Assembly: GCA_964565715.1 (NCBI GenBank)
Contig: CAZMGG010000007.1
Coordinates: 1-64,000 of the forward strand
Length of the DNA stretch: 64,000 nucleotides
Direction of reading: 5' to 3'
Origin: CAZMGG01 sp964565715
GTDB lineage: Bacteria; Planctomycetota; UBA1135; UBA2386
In this document: positions 51,468 through 60,544 of the stretch, piece after piece
Layout: each line of letters starts with the position of its first letter
How positions within the stretch are numbered: position 1 is the stretch's first letter
Translations under genes and position numbers: made by a program
The notes under the pieces: model-generated
The model's database searches: none
Seen by the model: the letters and a program-made list of their open reading frames with translations, nothing else
What the model was told of the DNA's origin: nothing

Positions 51468-53210
51468 ATGAGCGACCCCAACCTCTCCTCGTTCCTCTGG
51501 TCGGTCGCGGACCTGCTGCGCGGTGACTACAAGCAGTCCGAGTACGGCAAGGTGATCCTGCCGTTCACCGTGCTCCGGCGGCTCGACTGCGTGCTGGCGC
51601 CCACCAAGGCCGCGGTGCTGACCGAGTTCGCCGCCCGCACCAAGGCGAAGATCAACCCGGAGCCGTTCCTCCTCCGCAAGTCGGGCCAGCACTTCTACAA
51701 CACCTCGCCGCTCGACCTGAAGACGCTGCTCGGCGACCAGGACCACATCGGCGAGAACCTGCGCGCCTACGTGCAGGCGTTCTCCCCGGCGGTGCGCGAC
51801 ATCTTCGAGCACTTCGACCTGCACACGCAGATCGACCGGCTGCAGAAGGCGAACCTGCTGTACCTGGTGACCGAGAAGTTCGCCAACGTCGACCTGCATC
51901 CGGCCACGGTCAGCAACGCCCAGATGGGGCTGGTGTTCGAGGAGCTGATCCGCAAGTTCGCCGAACTGTCCAACGAGACCGCCGGTGAGCACTTCACGCC
52001 CCGTGAGGTGATCCGGCTGATGGTCAACCTGCTGTTCGTCGAGGACGACGACGCCCTGTCGAAGCCCGGCGTGGTGCGCTCGCTCTACGACCCGACCGCG
52101 GGCACCGGCGGGATGCTGTCGGTGGCGGGCGAGCACCTGGCGAGCCTCAACCCGGAGGCCCGGCTGGTGATGTTCGGCCAGGAGCTGAACCCGGAGTCCT
52201 ACGCGATCTGCAAGGCCGACATGCTGATCAAGGGGCAGGAGATCGCCAACATCGTGTTCGGCAACACGTTGTCCGCCGACGGCCTGCCCGGGCAGCGCTT
52301 CGACTACATGCTGAGCAATCCACCGTTCGGGGTGGAGTGGAAGAAGATCGAGCGGGAGATCCGCAAGGAGGCCCAGGAGAAGGGGTTCGACGGGCGGTTC
52401 GGGCCGGGCCTGCCGCGGGTCAGCGACGGGTCGCTGCTGTTCCTGATGCACCTGCTGTCGAAGATGCGCCCGACCAAGGACGGCGGCAGCCGGTTCGGGA
52501 TCGTGCTGAACGGCTCGCCGCTGTTCACCGGCGGCGCGGGGTCGGGCGAGAGCGAGATCCGGCGGCACGTGCTGGAGAACGACCTGGTCGAGGCCATCAT
52601 CGGGCTGCCGACGGACATGTTCTACAACACGGGGATCAGCACGTACGTGTGGATCGTGAGCAACCGGAAGCCGGAAGGGCGGAAGGGGAAGGTGCAGCTG
52701 ATCGACGCCAGCGGGTTCTGGCAGAAGATGCGGAAGAGCCTCGGCAGCAAGCGGAAGGAACTGAGCCAGGAGCACATCGAGGACATCACGCGGATCTTCG
52801 GCGAGTTCCGGGAGGTGACGCGGGACGGGGTGCCGATCAGCCGGATCTTCCCCAACGAGGAGTTCGGGTATCGGACGATCACGGTCGAGCGGCCGCAGCG
52901 GGACGCAAAGGGCAAGGTGGTGGTCGGGACCAAGGGCAAGGCGAGGGGCAAGCCGGTGCCGGATGCGAGCCTGCGCGACACGGAGAACGTGCCGCTGCGG
53001 GAGGATGTGGGGGAGTACTTTGCGCGTGAGGTGCTGCCGCACGCGCCGGACGCGTGGATCGACGAGGAGAAGACCAGGGTTGGGTACGAGATCCCGTTCA
53101 ACCGGCACTTCTACGTGTTCAAGCCGCCGCGGCCGCTTGCGGAGATCGATGCTGAACTGAAGGTGGTGACGGACCGGATCCTGCAGATGATCGGGGGGCT
53201 GTCGAAGTGA
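51468..53210 (+). CDS. hsdM: Type I restriction-modification system, methylase subunit
   Basis: HsdM methylates adenine in the recognition site and forms the M2S core with HsdS. The 580-residue product has the N-terminal HsdM domain (LSSFLWSVADLLRGDYKQSE), motif I as DPTAGTGGML and the catalytic motif IV as NPPF (LSNPPFGVEWKK), preceded by GQELNPESYAICKADMLIKG. Length is normal. ATG 51468 gives a good N terminus. It begins a cluster: hsdM, an HNH gene, hsdS, hsdR and a DUF3800 gene in one direction. Confidence 0.95.
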   Translation: MSDPNLSSFLWSVADLLRGDYKQSEYGKVILPFTVLRRLDCVLAPTKAAVLTEFAARTKAKINPEPFLLRKSGQHFYNTSPLDLKTLLGDQDHIGENLRAYVQAFSPAVRDIFEHFDLHTQIDRLQKANLLYLVTEKFANVDLHPATVSNAQMGLVFEELIRKFAELSNETAGEHFTPREVIRLMVNLLFVEDDDALSKPGVVRSLYDPTAGTGGMLSVAGEHLASLNPEARLVMFGQELNPESYAICKADMLIKGQEIANIVFGNTLSADGLPGQRFDYMLSNPPFGVEWKKIEREIRKEAQEKGFDGRFGPGLPRVSDGSLLFLMHLLSKMRPTKDGGSRFGIVLNGSPLFTGGAGSGESEIRRHVLENDLVEAIIGLPTDMFYNTGISTYVWIVSNRKPEGRKGKVQLIDASGFWQKMRKSLGSKRKELSQEHIEDITRIFGEFREVTRDGVPISRIFPNEEFGYRTITVERPQRDAKGKVVVGTKGKARGKPVPDASLRDTENVPLREDVGEYFAREVLPHAPDAWIDEEKTRVGYEIPFNRHFYVFKPPRPLAEIDAELKVVTDRILQMIGGLSK

Positions 53211-53268
53211 GTCGCATCGCAGCGGTCACAGCTAAGGCAGGGGTTGCGTTCGGCAAGGGAGTGGACGC

Positions 53269-54033
53269 ATGGTGAATCGCGGAAGAGATGACTTCCCGCA
53301 CCGAACCAGGGCGACTCTGGCAAAGCGGGTCGGATACTCTTGCTCTATATGCCAAGTGATGACGGTTGGCCCGAGTGCCCACGACTCTGTGCGCGTCAAC
53401 AGCGTAGGCGTGGCTGCACACATTGCCGGAGCCAGACCGGGTTCGGCTCGCTACGACCCATCCATGACGCCCGAGCAGCGGCGCGACATCAACAACGGCA
53501 TCTGGCTGTGCCAGCTATGCGCCAAGAAGATCGATGGCGATTCAGTCGCCTGGACCATCGAGAGGTTGCAAAGGGTCAAGGCAGAAGCCGAACAGCGTGC
53601 CCTTGCGGCAATGGCTCCTGGAAGTAGGCGTGGCCTGGGCGCAGTTCTGGTGCACGCTCAGTTCTGTCAGCATGTTCGCCACTTCCGGGGCATCTACGTG
53701 CCCGTTGACGTGATCAACGAGCGCGCCAAGGAGATCACCGTGTCGCACGTCGGCCTTCGGGTTGCAGGCGCAGACTACGGGGCCACCGGGCACCCAGTTT
53801 CATTCTCGGTGGAACGCGCTTGGTTGCAGCCGCCACCAGTTCGCTTGAAGGCGTTGGATGCCCTGATCGGCGCGTGGTGGTTCTCCGTCGGATTCCACTC
53901 AGACGAGGATCCATTTCCACCCGCTGTTGTTTCCGCCGAACTCCAAGTTGTTCCGGTGCGCAGCGAGCCGATCGTGACTTCGCTTGAGTTTCTCCATGCT
54001 GCGCCGCGGGTATCGGAGAGGGCTGACGCATGA
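53269..54033 (+). CDS. HNH endonuclease-like protein inside the type I RM operon
   Basis: The 254-residue product carries an N-terminal HNH-type module: SCSICQ (first Cys pair), the AAHIAGARPGSARYDP segment with His, DINNGIWLCQLCAKKID with Asn and the second Cys pair. The C-terminal 150 residues (VPVDVINERAKEITVSHVGL and onward) are of unknown type. It lies 59 bases after hsdM and overlaps hsdS by four bases (ATGA), so it is translated with the restriction genes. It may add a nuclease activity to the RM locus or be a recent insertion: it is clearly lower in GC than hsdM and hsdR. Confidence 0.8.
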   Translation: MVNRGRDDFPHRTRATLAKRVGYSCSICQVMTVGPSAHDSVRVNSVGVAAHIAGARPGSARYDPSMTPEQRRDINNGIWLCQLCAKKIDGDSVAWTIERLQRVKAEAEQRALAAMAPGSRRGLGAVLVHAQFCQHVRHFRGIYVPVDVINERAKEITVSHVGLRVAGADYGATGHPVSFSVERAWLQPPPVRLKALDALIGAWWFSVGFHSDEDPFPPAVVSAELQVVPVRSEPIVTSLEFLHAAPRVSERADA

Positions 54034-55307
54034 CGTTCCCCAGCTACCGGGATTATTGCAAGAGCGGGGCTCAGTGGTTTGATGTCGTTCCTAGTCACTG
54101 GCGGGTTGTGGCACTGAAGCGCCTTGTGACAATGCAGAGCGGAGAGGCGATCACGGCCGACGCAATCGATGAGTCCGGTGCGTTTCCTGTCTATGGAGGC
54201 AACGGTATCCGCGGATTCTCCGAGCGCTACACGCACAGCGGCCTTCATGTGCTTATCGGTCGCCAAGGAGCGCTGTGCGGCAACATCAACTACGCTGATG
54301 GGAAGTTCTGGGCGTCCGAGCACGCCATTGTCGTGACACCCCGTGAGCCAACCAGCACCACATGGCTGGGGGAGCTGCTGCGAGCGATGGACCTCAATCG
54401 GTACTCAGTTTCAGCTGCGCAACCAGGCTTGTCCGTGGACGCAATTGGTCGGTTGCTAATCCCGATCCCCTCTCAGCCAGAGCAGACCGCAATAGGTGAG
54501 TTCCTCGGCCGCGAGACAGCCAAGATCGACGCCCTCGTTGCCGAGCAGCAGCGGCTGGTGGAGTTGCTCAAGGAGAAGCGGCAGGCCGTCATCTCGCACG
54601 CCGTCACCAAGGGCCTGAAGCCGGATGCGCCGATGAAGCCGTCGGGCGTCGAGTGGCTCGGGGATGTGCCGGCGCACTGGGCGGTCATGCCGATCCGCAA
54701 GTCGGCCAAGTTGGAGTCAGGTCATACCCCCAGCCGATCACACCCGGAGTACTGGAAAGACTGCACCGTGCCGTGGTTCACCTTGGCGGACATCTGGCAA
54801 GTTCGAGAGGCGGGCGCCGACTACATCCAGGAGACGAAGGAGATGGTGAGCGAGATCGGACTCGCAAACTCATCTGCGAGGGTGTTACCAAAGGGAACGG
54901 TCATGCTGTCACGAACAGCATCAGTCGGGTTCTCCGCGATCATGGGCGTTGATATGGCCACCACGCAGGACTTCGCCAACTGGATCTGCGGCCACCGCCT
55001 TTTGCCCGAGTTCCTTCTCCAGGTGCTCAGATCAATGAGGGCCGAGTTTGATCGCATGAAGATGGGCTCCACGCACAACACCATCTACATGCCTGACATC
55101 CAGGGCCTCCGGTTCGCGCTTCCGCCCAAGCAGGAACAGGAGATCATCGTCAAGTTCATAGCGCAGGAGGTTGCGAGGATCGACGCCCTCACCGCCGAAG
55201 CCGAGCGCGCCATCACCCTCCTCCAAGAACGCCGCACCGCCCTCATCTCCGCTGCCGTCACCGGCCAGATCGACGTCCGCGGCCTCGCCGCCGCCGAGGT
55301 TGCATGA
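54030..55307 (+). CDS. hsdS: Type I restriction-modification system, specificity subunit
   Basis: HsdS recognises the bipartite DNA target. The 425-residue product has two target recognition domains, each followed by a conserved helical spacer: the first spacer REtAKIDALVAEQQRLVEL-type (bases about 54510-54640) and the second QEVARIDALTAEAERAITLL near the end. Domain 1 spans about 15-165, domain 2 about 215-370. The TRD parts are AT-richer and use codons unlike the two spacers, which match the host pattern, a sign of TRD exchange. ATG overlaps the HNH stop, and the stop overlaps the hsdR start (ATGA). Confidence 0.93.
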   Translation: MTFPSYRDYCKSGAQWFDVVPSHWRVVALKRLVTMQSGEAITADAIDESGAFPVYGGNGIRGFSERYTHSGLHVLIGRQGALCGNINYADGKFWASEHAIVVTPREPTSTTWLGELLRAMDLNRYSVSAAQPGLSVDAIGRLLIPIPSQPEQTAIGEFLGRETAKIDALVAEQQRLVELLKEKRQAVISHAVTKGLKPDAPMKPSGVEWLGDVPAHWAVMPIRKSAKLESGHTPSRSHPEYWKDCTVPWFTLADIWQVREAGADYIQETKEMVSEIGLANSSARVLPKGTVMLSRTASVGFSAIMGVDMATTQDFANWICGHRLLPEFLLQVLRSMRAEFDRMKMGSTHNTIYMPDIQGLRFALPPKQEQEIIVKFIAQEVARIDALTAEAERAITLLQERRTALISAAVTGQIDVRGLAAAEVA

Positions 55308-58300
55308 GCCTCCACAAGGAGATCTCGTTCGAGTCCGAGATCTGCGCCCACCTCAGCGCCAACGGCTGGCTTCACGCCGACGGCGACGCCGCCCAGTACG
55401 ACCGCCCGCGCGCCCTCTTCCCGCCGGACGTCCTCGCCTGGGTGCAGGCCACCCAGCCCCAGTCCCTCGAGGGCCTGACCAAGAACCACGGCGCCAAGGC
55501 CGCCGAAACCCTCCTCGACCGCCTGCGTGCCCAGATCGACCAGTTCGGCACGCTCCACGTCCTCCGGCATGGCATCGAGATGCTGGGCGTCCGAGGCCAC
55601 ATCCGGCTCGCCGACTTCAAGCCCGCGTTCGGCCTCAACCCCGAGATCCTGGCCCGCTACGCCCAGAACCGCCTCCGCGTCGTGCGCCAGATCCGCTACT
55701 CGCAGCACAGCGAGAACTGCATCGATCTCGTCCTCTTCCTCAACGGGATCCCCGTCGCCACCGCCGAACTGAAGACCGACTTCACCCAGACGGTCCAGGA
55801 CGCCATCGACCAGTACCGCTTCGACCGGGCGCCGCGGGTCGCCGGGCAGGCCGCGGAGCCGCTGCTGTCGTTCCCGAACGGCGCCCTGGTCCACTTCGCC
55901 GTCAGCAACCGCGAGGTGCACATGGCCACGCGCCTCTACGGCCCGGCGACGACGTTCCTGCCATTCAACCAGGGCGATCATGGCGGGAAGGGCAACCCGA
56001 TCAACAAGAGCGGTGGCCACCGCACCGCCTACCTGTGGGAGCAGGTGTGGGCGCGAGATGGCTGGCTCGAGATCCTGGGCCGCTACCTGATCGCCCAGCG
56101 GGACGAGAAGCGGGTGATCACCAAGGTGCTGTTCCCGAGGTTCCATCAGCTCGCCGTGACCAGGCAGCTGCAGGAAGCCGTGCTGCGCGATGGTCCCGGC
56201 ACCAAGTACCTGGTGCAACACTCGGCGGGTTCGGGGAAGACCAACTCGATCGCCTGGACCGCGCACTTCCTCGCCGAGCTGCACGATGCCGAAAACAAGA
56301 AGATGTTCGACACGGTGCTGGTCGTGTCGGACCGCAACGTCATCGACAGGCAGCTGCAGGAGGCCCTGTTCGACTTCGAGCGCACGAGCGGCGTCGTCGC
56401 CACGATCAAGGGCGAGAGCGGCAGCAAGAGCGGTGAGCTGACCGCGGCGCTGTCGGGCGCCAAGAAGATCGTGGTCTGCACCATCCAGACCTTCCCGTTC
56501 GCCCTGGCGGAGGTCCGGAAGCAGGCGGCGACCCAGGGCAAGCGGTTTGCCGTGCTTGCCGACGAGGCGCACAGCTCGCAGACCGGGGAGGCGGCGTCGA
56601 AGCTGAAGGCGGTGCTGAGCGCCGAGGAGCTGGCGGAGCTGGGCGACGGCGGCGAGGTCAGCACCGAGGACTTGCTGGCGGCGCAGATGAGCGCCCGGGC
56701 CGAGGATCGGGGCATCACGTTCGTCGCCTTCACCGCCACGCCGAAGAACAAGACCCTGGAGATCTTCGGCACGCGGCCGGACCCGTCGCGGAAGCCGGCG
56801 CCGGACAACGTGCCGGTGCCGTTCCACGTCTACTCGATGCGGCAGGCGATCGAGGAGGAGTTCATCCTGGACGTGCTGCGCAACTACACCAGCTACAAGC
56901 TGGCGTTCCGGCTGGCGCACGAGGGCAAGGAGATCGACGAGACCCAGGTGGAGCGTTCCGCGGCGCTGAAGCGGATCATGGGGTGGGTCAAGCTGCACCC
57001 CTACAACATCGCCCAGAAGGTGCAGATCGTGGTGGAGCACTTCCGGGCGCGCGTGGCGCCGCTGCTGGGGGGCAGGGCCAAGGCCATGGTGGTGGTGGGC
57101 AGCCGGCAGGAGGCGGTGCGCTGGAAGCTGGCGATCGAGAAGTACATCCGGGAGAAGGGCTACGCGATCGGCACGCTGGTGGCGTTCTCGGGGGAGATCC
57201 GGGACGAGGAGTCGGGGCCGGATCCGTTCACCGAGCACAGCAAGACCATGAACCCGCGGCTGAACGGGCGCGACATCCGTGAGGCGTTCGCCGGTGGGGA
57301 CTACCAGATCCTGCTGGTGGCGAACAAGTTCCAGACGGGGTTCGACCAGCCGCTGCTGTGCGGGATGTACGTGGACAAGCGGCTGGCCGGCATCCAGGCG
57401 GTGCAGACGCTGTCGCGGCTGAACCGGGCGCATCCGGGCAAGGACACGACCTTCGTGCTCGACTTCGTGAACGAGGCGGAGGACGTGCTGACGGCGTTCC
57501 GGACCTACTACGAGACGGCGGAGCTGGCCACGACCACGGACCCCAACCTGGTGTTCGACCTGCGGGCGAAGCTGGACGCGTCGGGGTTGTACGACTCCTA
57601 CGAGGTCGAGCGCGTGGTGAGGGTCGAGCTGGATCCGCGGGCCAGGCAGTCGGACCTGGTGGCGGCGCTGGAGCCGGTGACGGACCGGTTGCTGCGGCGC
57701 TACCGGGCGGCGCAGGAGGCAGGGCGGGCGGCCAAGGAGCGCGGTGACGCGGCGGGTGCCAAGGCAGCGCAGGAGGAGATGGAGGCGCTGCAGCTGTTCA
57801 AGACGGACATGGGGTCGTACGTGCGGCTCTACACGTTCCTGTCGCAGGTGTTCGACTACGAAACGACGGCGATCGAGAAGCGGGCGATGTTCTACCGGCG
57901 GCTGATCCCGCTGCTGGACTTCGGCCGGGAACGCGAGGGCATCGACCTGTCCAAGGTGGTGTTGACGCACCATTCGCTGAAGGACCGCGGCCATCAGCCG
58001 ATGATCGTGCGCGACGGGCCGACGCCCAAGCTGGAGCCGATCGACGACGCCGGCAGCGGCGCGGTGCGCGAGAAGGAGCGCGCGGCGCTGGCGGAGATCA
58101 TCGCCCGGGTCAACGAGCTGTTCGAGGGCGACGTGACCGACGACGACAAGCTCGTCTACGTCCAGCAGGTGATCCGGACCAAGCTGTTGGAGTCGTCCAC
58201 GCTGCAGAAGCAGGCCGCCAACAACACCAAGGAGCAGTTCGCCACGTCACCGGATCTCGGCAACGAGCTGCTCAACGCGATCATGAACTCGTTCGACGCG

Positions 58301-58441
58301 CACCAGGTCATGAGCGCGCAGGCCTTGAACTCGCCCACGGTGCGGGCGGGGATGCTGGCGATCCTTCTGGATCACGCCAAGCTGTACGAGGGTTTGCGGG
58401 CAAAGGGTGGGCCCCGAGGCAGCGGTGAGTCATCACCATGA
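55304..58441 (+). CDS. hsdR: Type I restriction enzyme, restriction and translocation subunit
   Basis: HsdR cuts DNA after translocation. The 1045-residue product has an N-terminal nuclease domain with the PD-(D/E)XK core (LVLFLNGIPVATAELKTDF), then an SF2 motor: Walker A HSAGSGKTNSIAW, Walker B LADEAHSSQTGE, motif III FVAFTATPKNKTLEIFG, and motif VI-like TLSRLNRAHPGKDTTF. The C-terminal 200 residues are helical and probably hold it to the M2S core. Start ATG 55304 overlaps hsdS; the stop overlaps the next gene (ATGA). Confidence 0.95.
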   Translation: MSLHKEISFESEICAHLSANGWLHADGDAAQYDRPRALFPPDVLAWVQATQPQSLEGLTKNHGAKAAETLLDRLRAQIDQFGTLHVLRHGIEMLGVRGHIRLADFKPAFGLNPEILARYAQNRLRVVRQIRYSQHSENCIDLVLFLNGIPVATAELKTDFTQTVQDAIDQYRFDRAPRVAGQAAEPLLSFPNGALVHFAVSNREVHMATRLYGPATTFLPFNQGDHGGKGNPINKSGGHRTAYLWEQVWARDGWLEILGRYLIAQRDEKRVITKVLFPRFHQLAVTRQLQEAVLRDGPGTKYLVQHSAGSGKTNSIAWTAHFLAELHDAENKKMFDTVLVVSDRNVIDRQLQEALFDFERTSGVVATIKGESGSKSGELTAALSGAKKIVVCTIQTFPFALAEVRKQAATQGKRFAVLADEAHSSQTGEAASKLKAVLSAEELAELGDGGEVSTEDLLAAQMSARAEDRGITFVAFTATPKNKTLEIFGTRPDPSRKPAPDNVPVPFHVYSMRQAIEEEFILDVLRNYTSYKLAFRLAHEGKEIDETQVERSAALKRIMGWVKLHPYNIAQKVQIVVEHFRARVAPLLGGRAKAMVVVGSRQEAVRWKLAIEKYIREKGYAIGTLVAFSGEIRDEESGPDPFTEHSKTMNPRLNGRDIREAFAGGDYQILLVANKFQTGFDQPLLCGMYVDKRLAGIQAVQTLSRLNRAHPGKDTTFVLDFVNEAEDVLTAFRTYYETAELATTTDPNLVFDLRAKLDASGLYDSYEVERVVRVELDPRARQSDLVAALEPVTDRLLRRYRAAQEAGRAAKERGDAAGAKAAQEEMEALQLFKTDMGSYVRLYTFLSQVFDYETTAIEKRAMFYRRLIPLLDFGREREGIDLSKVVLTHHSLKDRGHQPMIVRDGPTPKLEPIDDAGSGAVREKERAALAEIIARVNELFEGDVTDDDKLVYVQQVIRTKLLESSTLQKQAANNTKEQFATSPDLGNELLNAIMNSFDAHQVMSAQALNSPTVRAGMLAILLDHAKLYEGLRAKGGPRGSGESSP

Positions 58442-59280
58442 CAAACCTGACTCTCTACTTGGACGAGAGTTTCACCGATCGCACATGCGTCGTGGCAGGG
58501 TATCTCGGATTGGCCACGATGTGGCACGATAGCTTCGACCCGAAGTGGCGTGAAGCCATGGCCGGCGCCCCGCGCAAGCTAACTGAGTTCAAGGCCAGCG
58601 ACTGCCGCCAACGCAGAGGCGAGTTCCAAGGCTGGCACAAGGATGAGTGCGACAGCGTCACCCAACAGGTGGTGTCGGTCATCGCAGATGCTTGTGTTCC
58701 GGGCGATCTCGTCGGCTTTGGCGGAGCTATCGTCTACCCTGCTGCGCCTACACCTCCGCATCGCCGCAGGATCCAGCAGCATGGCTTCTTGAACTGCCTG
58801 ATTGCGTGCCTGAGCGACGCCCTTGACGTCGCTGCCGGATTTTCATCTGCGACCGGAGATGGCACAGTCAGTATCGTCCTCGACAAGAGGAAGGGATTCT
58901 GGGATTGCGTCGTCCGCAGCTTCAATGACGTGCGAGGCATCATCGATCCGAGCACGGTTGGCCGACTCCGAGACCCCACTCCTGGTGACAGCAAGAACCT
59001 GCCTGGCGTCCAAGCGGCGGACCTGCTCGCCTACGAGCTGCGGAAGGAGATACAGAACCGAATCGAAGGCAGGCGGCCGAGTGCCGCTCTGGAGGAACTG
59101 GTGACCCGACGATTCCATCGGGCTCAGTGCGTGAGTCTTCCGTCCACCTTGCAGATGCAGAGCCTGAGGGCTCGGGGCGAGCGGATTCCATCAACGATAC
59201 GCACACTGCTCGTCTCCGGGACGCCGTTGCGTTCGCCTGGCTACTGGACACCAGACGCATCGGATGTCGCATTGCCTTGA
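58438..59280 (+). CDS. DUF3800 family protein
   Basis: The 280-residue product starts with YLDESFTDRTCVVAGYLGLA, the acidic beginning of the DUF3800 family, includes VSIVLDKRKGFWDCVVRSFN and ends its core with GVQAADLLAYELRKEIQNR, the third acidic motif; together these give an RNase H-like active-site pattern (D, D, D). Members often occur beside restriction and other defence genes and are predicted nucleases. It is translationally coupled to hsdR by ATGA. The gene is lower in GC than hsdR. Its role in the locus is not established. Confidence 0.82.
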   Translation: MTNLTLYLDESFTDRTCVVAGYLGLATMWHDSFDPKWREAMAGAPRKLTEFKASDCRQRRGEFQGWHKDECDSVTQQVVSVIADACVPGDLVGFGGAIVYPAAPTPPHRRRIQQHGFLNCLIACLSDALDVAAGFSSATGDGTVSIVLDKRKGFWDCVVRSFNDVRGIIDPSTVGRLRDPTPGDSKNLPGVQAADLLAYELRKEIQNRIEGRRPSAALEELVTRRFHRAQCVSLPSTLQMQSLRARGERIPSTIRTLLVSGTPLRSPGYWTPDASDVALP

Positions 59281-59346
59281 GAATGAGGCGGTCCGGATGA
59301 GCCGCCGGACTGCAGGACTGTCTCCGACGCGGTTTGGGCAGATGGA

Positions 59347-59823
59347 CTATAATGCCTCTGGGACTTTGGACTTGTAGTTCCTTTCGATCTCGGGGAACTT
59401 CCCCAGGGCCTTCTTGCCGATCCTTTCGAAGCAATGCCATTTGGGCCACTTGCCCTCCCGGCCGTCGCGCTGCCTGTCTTCGGCAATAGCCGCTCTCAAG
59501 AGCAGGTATGCCTTGCCTACCGGATGCCCAAAGGTCGGCCAGAAGGCGCGTCCCACGGCTCGCTGGAAAAAGCAAACCTCCTCAAGGATTCCGCAAAGGC
59601 TCTTGCCGGCCTGCTGTTCGTCTTTGGGCCAGTAAGAAAACGCCAGCCCGTCGTCATAATGCTTGAGAACGGCGCCTCTCATTGCGGGGGTAGCCGTTCG
59701 CATGTACAAATCATGCGCGTGCCGCCAAGCATCGACCTTGTCGTACCGCAACGACAGCAGAATGCCGACGAGCCCGAGGCTTGATACCACCGTGGCGATG
59801 TCGGCCCAGTCTGATAGTGTCAT
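59347..59823 (-). CDS. Small membrane protein, DUF4760-like
   Basis: The 158-residue product has an N-terminal hydrophobic segment (WADIATVVSSLGLVGILLSL) and a soluble part with LRYDKVDAWRHAHDLYMRTA, MRGAVLKHYDDGLAFSYW and LCGILEEVCFFQRAVGRAFW. This arrangement is similar to short membrane proteins of the DUF4760 type seen near mobile regions. No catalytic motif is seen. The gene is moderately GC-poor relative to the chromosome and lies convergent to the DUF3800 gene, 66 bases away. The 250 bases from 59824 to 60074 that follow contain no gene. Confidence 0.6.
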   Translation of the reverse strand: MTLSDWADIATVVSSLGLVGILLSLRYDKVDAWRHAHDLYMRTATPAMRGAVLKHYDDGLAFSYWPKDEQQAGKSLCGILEEVCFFQRAVGRAFWPTFGHPVGKAYLLLRAAIAEDRQRDGREGKWPKWHCFERIGKKALGKFPEIERNYKSKVPEAL

Positions 59824-60074
59824 GATTGCGTAAGCCTCGCTTTCAAGGAAGGTCTCGAATCGATCTCAGGTCGTTCATCGATGCCACATGCTTGAGGGAA
59901 TGCGACCCTGCGGGGCCGCATCCCGAGGACCACGGCGAAGCGTAGCCGGGGCCGCGCCGGCGTCGAGACCCTGTGGCGTCGGCGGGAGGCTCGGCGCCCA
60001 GCCGAGGCCGACAGGCCGGATCTTAATACGACGGCACCGGGCCTGCCAGGGTCGGCGTCGTCGCGGGTCCGGGG

Positions 60075-60395
60075 CTACGCCAGGGCGTCCGCCACCGCAG
60101 ACCGGATGCGCTCCAGCACGGCCCGCAGTTCCTTCCGTTCCCGCTCGCCGTCCCTCACCGCCGCCAGGATCCCGTCCAGGCCGTTCACGTTGGCGCCGGC
60201 CGCTGGCTTGCGCCGCCTGCCGGGCTTCGCCGCTCTACCGCTCGTGGACTTGATGACGTAGACGAGGTTGCGGGAGCAGCCGACCTGCTTGGCGATGTCG
60301 GCGGCTTTCATGCCCGTCTTCAGTAACTCACGAACCTGGCTGGCTTTGGAGGGGGCGGCGGGCATGCTGGCGGGCGCCGTCGACGATCGTGGCAT
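60075..60395 (-). CDS. Small helix-turn-helix protein
   Basis: The 106-residue product has a helix-turn-helix of the resolvase or Hin type (VRELLKTGMKAADIAKQVGC, then SRNLVYVIKSTSG) at residues 17-47, a basic linker (RAAKPGRRRKPA) and a C-terminal helix (VRDGERERKELRAVLERIRS). It could bind DNA as a small regulator of nearby defence genes. It is divergent from the PD-(D/E)XK-RAMA gene, with 149 bases between the starts. ATG 60395 is preferred; longer upstream reading adds disordered sequence. Confidence 0.65.
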   Translation of the reverse strand: MPRSSTAPASMPAAPSKASQVRELLKTGMKAADIAKQVGCSRNLVYVIKSTSGRAAKPGRRRKPAAGANVNGLDGILAAVRDGERERKELRAVLERIRSAVADALA

Positions 60396-60544
60396 GCCGG
60401 GATTCTGCGGCGGGGCCTGCGTCACCGCAACGAAGATCGGCCGTGGGTTGAGGGGCGCTCCTTGGCTGCCCCGGGCGGTCTTCGGTTCCCGGCGAGGGGT
60501 TGCCGAGATACTGTCCCGGCTCACCGAGTCAGGAGATCTCGCCC

